A DNA stretch of 42,427 nucleotides. Source: Candidatus Methanomethylophilaceae archaeon. Its GTDB lineage: Archaea > Thermoplasmatota > Thermoplasmata > Methanomassiliicoccales > Methanomethylophilaceae. A program made the translations under genes and the position numbers. This document shows, piece by piece, positions 29,671 to 38,206 of this stretch. The notes beneath the pieces were generated by a model. It was not told the DNA's origin, searched no databases, and saw only the letters and a list, made by a program, of their open reading frames with translations. The stretch covers positions 1 to 42,427 of the forward strand of contig CALUHQ010000065.1 of the NCBI GenBank assembly GCA_944320485.1, written 5' to 3'. How positions within the stretch are numbered: the first letter of the stretch is position 1; every line of letters starts with the position of its first letter.

Positions 29671-31185
29671 ATGTCAGAGAAGAGACCCGTGGAGACCTGG
29701 GACGACTTCGCGTCGATGTCGTCCACCGAGGAGATCCAGATCCCCGCAGACCCCCTGGACAGGGTGCTGGGGCAGGAGGAGGCTATCGAGCTCGCCAAGA
29801 TAGCGGCGAAGCAGCGCAGGCACCTGCTCCTGGTCGGCCCCCCGGGGACCGGGAAGTCGATGATCGCCAGGGCCCTGTCCATGAACCTCCCGCAGCCCAA
29901 GCAGGAGATCAGGGTCGTGAAGAACCCCGAGAACCCCGAGAGGCCGTTCCTGGAGATTCTGGACGCGGACGAGGTGGAGAAGGAGGAGAACATCCGCGCA
30001 GAGTCCGTGGGCGTGCTGCTCAAGCCCGAGGAGGCCCCGGCCAACGTGGCCGAGCACCTCGGCTACAGGTGCAAGAACTGCGGCAAGTACTCGCTCCCTA
30101 CCGATTTGAACTGCCCCCACTGCAGCAAGAGCAAGATGGACGGCGGCAACCGCGCCAACCCATTCCAGGACCTCCTGGGGGGGATGCTGGAGGTCGCCCT
30201 TCCGCAGGCCACCGCCGGTAAGGAGAAGGTCCACACCACCCGCACCCGCGACGGTGTGGAGGAGGTGGTGATCTTCGAGAGGGCCGGCGACATGATCCGC
30301 ATGCTGGACCAGAAGGCCCTGGACAAGAGGGCCGAGCTCCAGAGGACCAGCAGCGAGAAGGTGCTGGTGAAGCTGCGCAGGGACCCGTTCGTCCTGGCCA
30401 CAGGCGCGTCCGAGACGGAGCTCCTGGGGGACGTCAGGCACGACCCCTACGGCGGCCACGAGAAGCTGGGCACGCCGGCGTACGAGAGGATCGTCGCCGG
30501 GTCCATCCACGAGGCCCACGAGGGCGTGCTGTTCATCGACGAGATCTCCCATCTGGGGGACCTCCAGAGGTACATCCTCACCGCCATGCAGGACAAGACC
30601 TTCCCCATCGTGGGGAGGAACCCGCAGTCCGCCGGGGCCAGCGTCAAGGTGGAGGACGTCCCGTGCGACTTCATCCTCGTGGCGGCGTGCAACATCCAGG
30701 ACCTGGAGAACATCCTGTCCCCGCTGAGGTCCAGGATCATCGGCGGAGGGTACGAGGTCCTGGTGGACATCGCCATGCCCGACACCCCGCGCAACAGGGC
30801 GAAGTACGCCCAGTTCGTCGCCCAGGAGGTCAACCTGGACGGGCACATACCCCACGCGACGGTCGAGGCGGTGGAGCTCATCATCCAGGAGGGCAAGGCC
30901 CGCGCCAAGGCGGACAACCAGGGCAACTCCCTGACCCTCAGGCTGAGGGAGCTGGGCGGGCTCATCCGCGCCGCCGGGGACATCGCCGTCATGGAGGATG
31001 CGCCGTACATCACCGGGGACCACATCCGCAGGGCCCTGAGGCGCTCCAGGAGCGTGGAGGAGCAGATCAGGGAGAGGTACGGGTCCTACAACAAGGGTCT
31101 CTCCAAGGACGTCTCGTCCGCACAGAAGGAGAGGTCCTCGTACTACTTCCAGACCGAGCATCTCGACGACACGATGTTCAACTGA
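29671..31185 (+). CDS. Lon-like AAA+ ATPase without protease domain, with zinc-ribbon insert
   Basis: A 504-residue AAA+ protein close to archaeal LonB in its ATPase part. The core begins with PLDRVLGQEEAIELAKIAA, then Walker A VGPPGTGKSMIARAL near 56, Walker B GVLFIDEISHLGD near 285, and DFILVAACNIQDLENI with the sensor Asn. Where LonB has its membrane-anchor insert, this protein has an acidic stretch and a zinc ribbon (CKNCGKY and CPHC near 134-151). After the helical lid (SLTLRLRELGGLIRAAGD) it ends in about 60 residues, with no Ser-Lys peptidase domain. It may remodel or unfold partners instead of cutting them. It is probably co-transcribed with dnaG and ends before a hairpin. Confidence 0.85.
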   Translation: MSEKRPVETWDDFASMSSTEEIQIPADPLDRVLGQEEAIELAKIAAKQRRHLLLVGPPGTGKSMIARALSMNLPQPKQEIRVVKNPENPERPFLEILDADEVEKEENIRAESVGVLLKPEEAPANVAEHLGYRCKNCGKYSLPTDLNCPHCSKSKMDGGNRANPFQDLLGGMLEVALPQATAGKEKVHTTRTRDGVEEVVIFERAGDMIRMLDQKALDKRAELQRTSSEKVLVKLRRDPFVLATGASETELLGDVRHDPYGGHEKLGTPAYERIVAGSIHEAHEGVLFIDEISHLGDLQRYILTAMQDKTFPIVGRNPQSAGASVKVEDVPCDFILVAACNIQDLENILSPLRSRIIGGGYEVLVDIAMPDTPRNRAKYAQFVAQEVNLDGHIPHATVEAVELIIQEGKARAKADNQGNSLTLRLRELGGLIRAAGDIAVMEDAPYITGDHIRRALRRSRSVEEQIRERYGSYNKGLSKDVSSAQKERSSYYFQTEHLDDTMFN

Positions 31186-31191
31186 AACAGG

Positions 31192-31208
31192 GAGGGGTCC
31201 ATCCCCTC
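31192..31208 (+). terminator. Hairpin after the Lon-like gene
   Basis: GAGGGG (31192-31197) and CCCCTC (31203-31208) pair around TCCAT, 6 bp beyond the stop. It probably ends or stabilises the dnaG-operon transcript. Confidence 0.5.
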
Positions 31209-31240
31209 TCACAATTATCCCGAGCCAACGACGGAGACGC

Positions 31241-31246
31241 TTTTAA
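31241..31246 (+). promoter_or_regulatory. TATA-like box before the surface-protein gene
   Basis: TTTTAA centred 25 bp before ATG 31269, the leaderless spacing seen repeatedly in this window. Confidence 0.45.
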
Positions 31247-31268
31247 CGTCCAAGGCAATCAACCGGTC

Positions 31269-33200
31269 ATGGGGACCGCACGCAAACACCTCATCATCGC
31301 GGCAGCAATCGCGGTCATCCTGTTGTCCACTTTACCGTTGGTCGTTCCCGATTCTTCCGCGGCGTCCGACGACGACCTGAAGTCGGAGTACGGCTACGCA
31401 GACTACATCATATCCGACTCCGGGAGGTCCACCGTCACCGTCCTCCACAAGACCGCGTCCGTCGATCCCGACACCGGGGAGACGTCCTACGAGTGGGAGA
31501 GGCGCACCGTATCGTACGGCGCGTCCCACGTCCTCACCAGGCTGTCGGAGCTGGGGGACAGCCTGACCGTGGTCATGGTCGGAGGGGTCCTGGGCTCCCT
31601 GACGCTGATCCAGGCGGACGTCGTCGAGGACGCCGGCCCCGTCGACCTGACGTTCGAGATGTACGGCGGAGAGGTGTCCGACCTGAGGGTCCTGTCCGTG
31701 CAGGCGTCCCTGAAGGGCGACCTCAGGGACTCGTACACGCTCATGTTCTCCCCGCTGGGGGATGTGCGTCTCAGGCTCGCCGCAGGCTCGGTGGGTGACC
31801 TGATCCCGACCGAGGACATGGTCGCGGCCGCTTCGCTGGAGGTGGACGTGGGCCAGGGCATGACGGTGGACAGGATGTTCACCACAGGCTACAACGGCAG
31901 GTACGGACAGGTCATGGTGACCCTCTCGGGGGGCTCCGTGGGCTACATGGCCAACGTGAGGTCTGTGGTCGGGAACCTGGAGTACGACCTCGAGCACGGT
32001 TCGGTGGACTACCTGTGCATCGGCGCGGACACGGAATACGGGAGCAACTCGCGCCTGTCGGACATGAACACGTTCTACGTGCAGCACGACGTCCGCGTGA
32101 GCATCGACCCCACGGTGGAGATACGCCAGGCCGTCATCGGCGCGGGGATATTCGACATCCCGTCCACGCTGTGGAACGGTGACGTCCTCGCACCGCAGCC
32201 GGCGAAGAGCGTCGAGATCGACGCCCCGGAGACCGTGATCACCCCCGACCTGTGCTTCATGACATCCAACAGGTCCCAGGACACGGTGTACCAGTTCACA
32301 ACGTACACCGTCGGAGGGACCCCGCGCACCAGGACGATAAGCTCCGTCTACACGGCGGATTGGTCCTCGTCCCCGCTGCCAGTCTACGGGGAGGACGGCA
32401 TCTGGGCCTCGGCCAACGACCTGACCGTCCACACGGGGTTCTCGCTGTACCTGGACGCCCAGCTGACGGTGCCGTCCGGCTCCGTGCTGACGGTCTCCCC
32501 CGGAGGGGAGGTGGTTAACGTCGGCGACATGGTCCTCATGGGCACGATGGTCAACAACGGCGCCGTGGTCAACAACGGCGTCATCGAGAAGAGGGAGCGC
32601 GGTAGCTACGAGGGGACCGAACTCCTCGGGAACGGGTTCCTGGCGTACTGCATCAGCCTGAACCCATCGGACAAGATCGAGGTGATGGCCTCCGACGACG
32701 ACACAGTGATCCTCAGGATGGAGGACACCGTCTACGTGAGCTACATATCCGTCCTGCTGGAGAACGGCGACATGGAGGTGGTCATCCGCGCCCCGGACAC
32801 GATGTTCGTGGGAGGGGACAGGTTCATGATCAGCCTCAGGGGGACCGACCCCGTGGGCGGCGAGACGGCTTACGAGCTCACGGTGGAGGGCATAGACCAG
32901 TCGGTCTTGAGCTACCTGGACATCGAGGTTACGGTGCCGGCGGAACCGCAGGCCCGTTACGTGTACCACGTCGGGGACGATGGCACGATGGTGCCCATGG
33001 AGGTCGGGGAGGGCGCCTACGACGAGATCACATTCACGGCCGACGGGACCGGCGTCTACGTCCTGAGCAGCACCGTGCCCGAGGGCGTCGTGGTCCCAAA
33101 GGCCGGAGGGTTGGACGACGACACGAAGAACGTGATCCTCGCCGTCGCCATCGCGGTCGTTGGCTCCATCGTCGTCTACATCCTTCTGAGAAAGGACTGA
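31269..33200 (+). CDS. Exported, C-terminally anchored surface protein of unknown function
   Basis: A 643-residue protein with a signal peptide (residues 5-32: two Lys/Arg, a hydrophobic run IIAAAIAVILLSTLPLVV, then SSAAS). The large extracellular part is rich in Val, Thr, Asp and Gly with few Lys. It has beta-helix-like turns, clearest in VNVGDMVLMGTMVNNG followed by AVVNNGVIEK near 415-440. The C-terminus has a hydrophobic segment (VILAVAIAVVGSIVVYILL) and ends RKD, a typical membrane anchor. No catalytic motif is seen. It is probably a cell-surface or adhesin-like protein. A TATA-like box lies 25 bp before the ATG. Its 3' end overlaps the antisense acetyltransferase frame. Confidence 0.78.
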   Translation: MGTARKHLIIAAAIAVILLSTLPLVVPDSSAASDDDLKSEYGYADYIISDSGRSTVTVLHKTASVDPDTGETSYEWERRTVSYGASHVLTRLSELGDSLTVVMVGGVLGSLTLIQADVVEDAGPVDLTFEMYGGEVSDLRVLSVQASLKGDLRDSYTLMFSPLGDVRLRLAAGSVGDLIPTEDMVAAASLEVDVGQGMTVDRMFTTGYNGRYGQVMVTLSGGSVGYMANVRSVVGNLEYDLEHGSVDYLCIGADTEYGSNSRLSDMNTFYVQHDVRVSIDPTVEIRQAVIGAGIFDIPSTLWNGDVLAPQPAKSVEIDAPETVITPDLCFMTSNRSQDTVYQFTTYTVGGTPRTRTISSVYTADWSSSPLPVYGEDGIWASANDLTVHTGFSLYLDAQLTVPSGSVLTVSPGGEVVNVGDMVLMGTMVNNGAVVNNGVIEKRERGSYEGTELLGNGFLAYCISLNPSDKIEVMASDDDTVILRMEDTVYVSYISVLLENGDMEVVIRAPDTMFVGGDRFMISLRGTDPVGGETAYELTVEGIDQSVLSYLDIEVTVPAEPQARYVYHVGDDGTMVPMEVGEGAYDEITFTADGTGVYVLSSTVPEGVVVPKAGGLDDDTKNVILAVAIAVVGSIVVYILLRKD

Positions 33201-33627
33201 TGCCCGAGAGGACGCACACCATGCGGTAGCCGTCCCCTCCGTCGTTGTAGAAGTTGGGGAGACGCTCGGATATCGTGAATCCGCGCTTCCTGTAGAACTC
33301 TATGCCCTTTGCATTGGACGTTCTGACCTCCAGCTGCATCATCCCGATACCGGACATGACGCACGCCCTGCGGAACTGGTCCAGCAGGGCGGATCCGGCG
33401 CCCATGCCCCTGGATCCGGAATCGACGGCAAGCAGGGAAACGGATGCCCTGCCCCCGTCGAGGCGGGCGCCGCACAGTGCGCCGACCACTCTGCCGGTGA
33501 GGTCGGTGGCCACGAACTGCCCCTCGGGCCACTGTGCGAGGAAGAACCCGACGACCTCCGGGGCGAAGTAGTCGTCGAGGTTGAGGTTTAGGATGGCGAA
33601 GACCTGTTGGACATCGGTCTCCGCCAT
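33034..33627 (-). CDS. GNAT-family N-acetyltransferase (RimI-like) with run-on C-terminus
   Basis: The first 145 residues match a GNAT acetyltransferase, which moves acetyl from CoA to an amine such as a protein N-terminus. The CoA-binding motif is SRGMGAGSALLDQF near 68, followed by LEVRTSNAKGIEFYRKRGFTI and YNDGGDGYRMV, the normal RimI ending. After VCVLSG there is no stop for another 50 or so residues. That tail is Arg-rich and lies antisense to the end of the surface-protein gene. Start: ATG 33627 (MAETDVQQVF) is the only nearby start codon, with AGGAGG touching it; ATG 33702, inside the upstream gene, is an alternative that keeps YTRRM. It follows the phospholipase D-like gene on the same strand. 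Confidence 0.75.
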   Translation of the reverse strand: MAETDVQQVFAILNLNLDDYFAPEVVGFFLAQWPEGQFVATDLTGRVVGALCGARLDGGRASVSLLAVDSGSRGMGAGSALLDQFRRACVMSGIGMMQLEVRTSNAKGIEFYRKRGFTISERLPNFYNDGGDGYRMVCVLSGISPFSEGCRRRWSQRPRWRRRGSRSSCRRPTLRPLGPRRPRARCCSGRRRRSRRP

Positions 33628-33649
33628 CCTCCTGGTGTAGAACGTGCGA

Positions 33650-35812
33650 TCACTTCCTCTTGGACTTCTTCCTGGACCTGGACAGTGCCCCGACGACGGC
33701 AAGGATTATCACGAGCAGGGGCGCCAGGATGTACATGTACTCCGAGAGGAACGACGGTACCCCGTCGCCCTCCGACTGGTCCTGATCCCCCTCGCCGGGC
33801 TGGTCCTGATCCCCCTCGCCGGGCTGGTCCTGGTCTCCCCACTGGACGCCTTCCTTGAGTATCACGTACGTGGCATGGGCCTCGCCCTCCACACCGTCGT
33901 CCTTGTCGACGACCCTGACGGTGAGGTTGTAGACGGCGGCGTCCTCCCCGTTCCAAACGGGGGTGTGGCACACGCGGGGCTCGTCGGTCTCTCTGACCTC
34001 GGTCCCGTCGCCGAAGTCCCAGAAGTAGGTGTAGTTCCCGGAACCGTTGACGACGTCCACGGTGAACGTGACCTCCTTGCCGGCTTCGTAGGTGTCTTGG
34101 ATCTCGGTGATGTCGACTCTCAGGCCATCGTAGTTGTAGCATGTATCGAAGTCGTTGAGGAACGCTCCCGCGAAGTAGTCCGCGACCTCGGCGGAGTGGA
34201 TGACCACGGCGACCTCCCTGTTCTGGTGGAACGATGTGGGGGTCCAGTTCACCGAGGACACCCAGACGTGGTCGTCCGAGATGATGCCCTTGTTGTGGAC
34301 GTAGGGCTTGGTCATGTACGCCGCCTTGATCTTCGAGCTGCCGTTGATCGTGTCGATGAAGTCCTCGCCCTCAGCGAATATGAGCCTGCAGTCGAGGTCC
34401 ATGGTGCTGGTCCTCTCCGCGATGTAGCCTATGAGCCCGTCCTTGTTCATGTTCTGGAACGACGTGCTGAAGCTCTGCTGCTGGGAGTAGAACCTCTCCT
34501 CGGCGGTGGAGATGTAGTACTCCAGTGCCTCGTAGGAGTCGTCGTTGGAGAGGACGGGGGTGACCTCGGCCGAGACCGTCCTGAGGTATCCGGAGGGGAT
34601 GTCATCGGGCGCCTGGTAGGTCAGCGCCTCCCCTGTCTCGGGTGTGCCGTACAGCTCGTCGAACGTCTTCACGTCGCCGTAGTCCATGCTCCAGTCGTTC
34701 TCGAAGACGGAGGACATGAACCCAGCGTATCCGTCGCTGTCGACCACCGCCCCCCATCCGCGGTTACCGTCTCTGGAGGTGCTGTCGTACGGGTCGTCGT
34801 CCAGATGGCCGTTCAGGTTGTTCTCGGTCCAGTTCTCCGACGTCACGATGACCGTGCCGCCGTCGACCACGGCGTACTTGGCATGGACCAGGTTGAAGCG
34901 GTCCGCGACCCCGTCGGATCCGACCCCGATCATCCTCACCTCGCCTCCTGCCTCCACAAGCTGCTGTATGTACGGCAGGTAGGGTCCCAGGTTGTCGTTG
35001 ATGTTCTCCCCCTCGAGCAGGAGCCTGACCTCGACTCCCTGGCGCTCCTTCTCGATGAGGAGCGCGTAGAGGTTGGAGCTGGTTATCATGTAGATCTCGA
35101 TGTCGATGGACACCCTTGCGGATTCCAGGGTGTCGTAGACGGGTATCCCGCCGTGGTCGGGGAACAGGAACGGTGTGACCTCGGCCGCGTATCTCAGGTC
35201 TGGGTCGAACTCCAGTCCGAGGGTGCCGGGGACGCTCCAGTCGGATGCGGAGTCGGTGTCCGTCCCCCCGGTCCTCTGGATGTACCCGTCGGATGGGATC
35301 GCCACGGGCTCGCCCGTCCAGTACTGTGAGCCGTCGGCCTTCTTGTCGCCGTAGAAGAGGGCGTCCAGGACGGTGCCGTCCTTGCTGAGGAGGTAGATGT
35401 CGTCCCCTCCGTTGGCCATGTTGAAGGAACCCTCCGTCTCGATTCCGAAGTCGTTATCGGAGGATGTCAGGTAGACGTTCTCTCCCTTGGTGAACATGGA
35501 TGTTTCGGGGTCCGCGTCGGCCAGGACGACGTACGTCCCGGGCTGGACAATGATCTCCTGCGTGAAGTGCAGGCTACCCTCATTGCCGCCGCTAACGCTC
35601 GGCTGGTCGGCGACCACGTAGTCCCTCAGGTCGACAGGTTCGTTTCCGTAGTTGTACAACGAGATGCCGTCCGGGTTCTTCGGTGAGACCTCGTACAGCA
35701 TCAGGCCGTCCAGTCTGCCCGCCGCGTCCGCGTCGTCCCAGGATGCGGGGACCACGCAGAGCACCGCGATGACGGCTATGGACAGCGCCAGGGCTCTTCT
35801 GAGTGCATCCAT
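33650..35812 (-). CDS. Exported phospholipase D-like protein with lamin-tail and PKD domains
   Basis: A 720-residue multidomain surface protein. A signal peptide (residues 1-30, ALSIAVIAVLCVVPASW) is followed by a lamin-tail-like domain (about 33-195: LYEVSPKNPDGISLYNYGNE, VVLADAD). Two phospholipase D half-sites are complete: HAKYAVVDG with His310, Lys312 and Asp317, and VHNKGIISDD with His506, Lys508 and Asp513, each followed by the usual S-x-N-W. A PKD domain (about 585-665) carries YFWDFGDGTE. A spacer of 8-residue repeats (GDQDQPGE) leads to one membrane segment (YMYILAPLLVIILAVVGAL) and a basic tail. It is probably a cell-surface nuclease or phosphodiesterase; the substrate is unknown. 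A TATA-like box lies about 28 bp upstream. Confidence 0.87.
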   Translation of the reverse strand: MDALRRALALSIAVIAVLCVVPASWDDADAAGRLDGLMLYEVSPKNPDGISLYNYGNEPVDLRDYVVADQPSVSGGNEGSLHFTQEIIVQPGTYVVLADADPETSMFTKGENVYLTSSDNDFGIETEGSFNMANGGDDIYLLSKDGTVLDALFYGDKKADGSQYWTGEPVAIPSDGYIQRTGGTDTDSASDWSVPGTLGLEFDPDLRYAAEVTPFLFPDHGGIPVYDTLESARVSIDIEIYMITSSNLYALLIEKERQGVEVRLLLEGENINDNLGPYLPYIQQLVEAGGEVRMIGVGSDGVADRFNLVHAKYAVVDGGTVIVTSENWTENNLNGHLDDDPYDSTSRDGNRGWGAVVDSDGYAGFMSSVFENDWSMDYGDVKTFDELYGTPETGEALTYQAPDDIPSGYLRTVSAEVTPVLSNDDSYEALEYYISTAEERFYSQQQSFSTSFQNMNKDGLIGYIAERTSTMDLDCRLIFAEGEDFIDTINGSSKIKAAYMTKPYVHNKGIISDDHVWVSSVNWTPTSFHQNREVAVVIHSAEVADYFAGAFLNDFDTCYNYDGLRVDITEIQDTYEAGKEVTFTVDVVNGSGNYTYFWDFGDGTEVRETDEPRVCHTPVWNGEDAAVYNLTVRVVDKDDGVEGEAHATYVILKEGVQWGDQDQPGEGDQDQPGEGDQDQSEGDGVPSFLSEYMYILAPLLVIILAVVGALSRSRKKSKRK
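33776..33832 (+). repeat. 24-bp tandem repeat inside the phospholipase D-like gene
   Basis: Two identical 24-bp copies (33776-33799 and 33800-33823) and the start of a third (33824-33832). The gene reads them as an 8-residue Asp/Gln/Pro/Gly/Glu unit, forming an acidic spacer before the membrane anchor. Copy number is likely to vary between strains. Confidence 0.8.
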
Positions 35813-35919
35813 GGAACCGAATCTGCAGGTGGACGGTTAAGCGTATGCTGAGAGCTAATAGGACCTTAGGTCGGAAGGGGGTTTAGAAATGGTTTGGACC
35901 GGTTGTTCCGAGCCGATCG

Positions 35920-37833
35920 TCAGCAGGATGCGTCCGCGGTCTTCACGGAGGGTGTAGGCCGAGGGAGCCTCGAGGTGTCCATGCACCTCATGGCGTTCAG
36001 CACCGCGATCACCGTCACCCCGACGTCCCCGAACACGGCGGCCCACATGTCGGTGTATCCGAACAGGGTCAGGGCCAGTATGGCGAACTTGACCGCCAGG
36101 GCGAACACGATGTTCTCCAGCACGATGCGGTTGACGCGCTTGGACAGGGACACGCACACTGGTATCTTCGAGGGCGCGTCGTCCATGATGACGATGTCCG
36201 CCGCCTCTATGGCGGCGTCCGAGCCCAGGCCTCCCATGGCGATGCCCACGTCCGCCCTGGCCAGCGAGGGTGCGTCGTTGATGCCGTCGCCCACGTAGGC
36301 GACCGTCCTTCCCTCAGGGCGGTCGGCCATGATCCTCTCCAGCTCCGCGGTCTTGTCCGAGGGCAGGAGCTCGTACCTGATCTCGTCGATACCCAGCCTG
36401 GTCCCGACGTCAGTGCAGATCCTGGCGGAGTCCCCGGACAGCATGACGGTCCTGCGGACGCCCAGCGCCTTCAATGCGGACACTGCCTCGGCTGCATCCG
36501 ACTTGACGATGTCGGACACCACTATGTGACCCATGTACGTCCCGTCGATGGCGACGTGGACGTTGGTCCCGGCCACCTCCTCGTGGCAGTACTCCACACC
36601 GGCGTCACCCATCAGCCTGTGGTTGCCCACATGCACGGTCCTCCCGCGCACGACGGCGCGGACACCCTTTCCGGGTATCTCCTCGGCGGACTCCACGCAG
36701 CAGGAGTCGAAGGACTCCCCCGCCGCGTCCACTATGGACCTGGATATGGGGTGGTTGGACACCGATTCGGCCTCGGCGGCCGTCCTGATGAGCTCCGTCT
36801 CAGCCATGGTCTCCGAATGGACCCTGGAGACCTCGAACCTCCCCTCGGTGAGAGTGCCTGTCTTCTCGAACACGACAGTGACGGTCTTGGCCGGCGACTC
36901 CAGGAAGTTCCCTCCCTTCACCAGTATGCCCAGGCGCGAGGCGGCGCCGATCCCGCAGAAGTAGCTCAGGGGCACGGATATGACCAGCGCGCACGGGCAT
37001 GAGACCACCAGGAACGTCAGGGCGCGGTACACCCAGAGGGTCCAGTCGCCCAGGGCGATGCTGGGGACGACCGCGATGACTATCGCCGCCAGGACCACGG
37101 CCGGGGTGTACACCCTTGCGAACCTGGTGATGAACCTCTCTGTGGGGGCCTTCCTGGAAAGGGACTCCTCCACGAGCTCCAGCACCCTGGATGCGGTGGA
37201 GTCCTCGTACTCCCTGGTGACCTCCACGACGATCCTCGACGACAGGTTCACCGTCCCGGACACCACCTCGTCTCCGGGCCCAACGTCCCTGGGTAGGGAT
37301 TCCCCAGTCAGGGCGCGGGTGTCCACGGCCGACAATCCGTCAACGATCCTGCCGTCCAGGGGGATCCTCTCACCGGGCATGACGGCTATGGTCTCCCCGA
37401 CGGAGACCTCCTCCGGGTCCACGGTCTCCGTCCTGCCGTCGCGGATGACATGGGCGGTCTCCGACTGGATGTCCATGAGGTCGGAGATGGATTCCCTTGT
37501 ACGACCCACAGCGCGCCTCTCGAACCATTCCCCGACCTGGAAGAACAGCATGACCGCCACGGCCTCGGGGAACATGACGTCCTCCGCCTCCGGGACAGCG
37601 GACACCAGGAACGCTCCGACGGTGGCGACCGTCATCAGGAAGTTCTCGTCCAGGACCTGCCCGTGACCTATGTTGCAGAAGGCCTTCAGCAGGACGTCGT
37701 ACCCGACGATCAGGTATGCGGGGAGGAACACGGCCAGCTGTGCCAGCTCCCCCGACCCGAGTACATAATGCATGGCCATGCCGACGGCGAATAGCGCACC
37801 GCCAGCGGCCATCCTCAATGCGAAGGTGTTCAT
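35920..37833 (-). CDS. Zn/Cd-type P-type ATPase with Glu in place of the phosphorylated Asp
   Basis: A 637-residue P1B-type heavy-metal ATPase that would export Zn(II), Cd(II) or Pb(II). Intact parts are LTGESLPRD (actuator), [15 protein letters not shown] (metal-binding CPC), [31 protein letters not shown], and GDVG in the last membrane part, typical of the Zn/Cd group. The phosphorylation motif, normally DKTGTLT, reads [10 protein letters not shown]: residue 323 is Glu (GAG, 36865-36867). Asp is needed to form the acyl-phosphate in all studied relatives, so the pump may be inactive or altered. There is no N-terminal HMA domain; that is a separate gene 10 bp upstream. Confidence 0.93.
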   Translation of the reverse strand: MNTFALRMAAGGALFAVGMAMHYVLGSGELAQLAVFLPAYLIVGYDVLLKAFCNIGHGQVLDENFLMTVATVGAFLVSAVPEAEDVMFPEAVAVMLFFQVGEWFERRAVGRTRESISDLMDIQSETAHVIRDGRTETVDPEEVSVGETIAVMPGERIPLDGRIVDGLSAVDTRALTGESLPRDVGPGDEVVSGTVNLSSRIVVEVTREYEDSTASRVLELVEESLSRKAPTERFITRFARVYTPAVVLAAIVIAVVPSIALGDWTLWVYRALTFLVVSCPCALVISVPLSYFCGIGAASRLGILVKGGNFLESPAKTVTVVFEKTGTLTEGRFEVSRVHSETMAETELIRTAAEAESVSNHPISRSIVDAAGESFDSCCVESAEEIPGKGVRAVVRGRTVHVGNHRLMGDAGVEYCHEEVAGTNVHVAIDGTYMGHIVVSDIVKSDAAEAVSALKALGVRRTVMLSGDSARICTDVGTRLGIDEIRYELLPSDKTAELERIMADRPEGRTVAYVGDGINDAPSLARADVGIAMGGLGSDAAIEAADIVIMDDAPSKIPVCVSLSKRVNRIVLENIVFALAVKFAILALTLFGYTDMWAAVFGDVGVTVIAVLNAMRCMDTSRLPRPTPSVKTADASC

Positions 37834-37843
37834 CCTCGCGCCT

Positions 37844-38068
37844 TCATTTCAGTCTCTTGACCTTCACGTCGCCCTCGACCTTCCTGGCAATCCTGGACGC
37901 CTCCTCTATGATAGCGTCCATCCTGTCGTCGTCCGCGACCAGGGTCATCTTCTGTGTCATGAAGCTCACCGAGACCTCCTGGACCCCGGGGACCTTCCCC
38001 ACATCGTTCTCTATCTTCGCCGCGCAGTTGGCGCAGTCGAGCCCTTCGAGCTTGAGTACGGCTTTCAT
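37844..38068 (-). CDS. Stand-alone heavy-metal-associated (HMA) domain protein
   Basis: A 74-residue ferredoxin-fold metal-binding protein. [16 protein letters not shown] near residue 7 has the CxxC pair; the D-C-A-N-C context is typical of Zn/Cd ATPase HMA domains more than of copper chaperones. It ends in a basic tail. The ATPase that usually carries this domain follows 10 bp downstream on the same strand, so the domain has been split off or never fused. GAGGA lies 6 bases before the ATG. The promoter carries an ArsR/SmtB-like operator. Confidence 0.92.
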   Translation of the reverse strand: MKAVLKLEGLDCANCAAKIENDVGKVPGVQEVSVSFMTQKMTLVADDDRMDAIIEEASRIARKVEGDVKVKRLK

Positions 38069-38092
38069 GGCGATTCCTCATTTGAATATGTG

Positions 38093-38117
38093 AACAACTG
38101 TTCAAGTATAATAACGG
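38093..38117 (-). promoter_or_regulatory. TATA box and ArsR/SmtB-like operator of the metal ATPase operon
   Basis: TGAACA-AC-TGTTCA (38093-38106) is a perfect inverted repeat with 6-bp arms, inside a longer ATAT...AGTATA context. It resembles the operators of ArsR/SmtB metal sensors. The TATA element GTTATTATAC lies at about 38108-38117 (minus strand), so the operator covers the expected transcription start, as for a repressor. No such regulator gene is in the window. Confidence 0.6.
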
Positions 38118-38174
38118 TTCCATCCGTGTGGCCGTGGATGATGCGTCGTGGATGTCACAGGAGTCACGTGGAAC

Positions 38175-38183
38175 GGTTAATAG
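38175..38183 (+). promoter_or_regulatory. TATA-like box for the MATE gene
   Basis: GGTTAATAG, centred about 28 bp before ATG 38207. It is too close to ATG 38192 to serve that start. Confidence 0.45.
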
Positions 38184-38206
38184 CCACGCAAATGGATACC
38201 ATCGGC

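Noticed and set aside
31332-32969. Minus-strand open frame of 545 codons over the surface-protein gene
   Set aside because: Compositional mirror rich in His, Val and Arg without motifs; the plus strand has a signal peptide and a membrane anchor.
33776-33832. CRISPR array
   Set aside because: Copies are directly adjacent with no spacers and lie in frame within a coding region; it is a protein repeat.
35862-35872. GACC-TTA-GGTC inverted repeat upstream of the phospholipase D-like gene as a second iron-regulator site
   Set aside because: Arms are only 4 bp and the match to the ATTAGG/CCTAAT site is partial; too weak to list as an operator.
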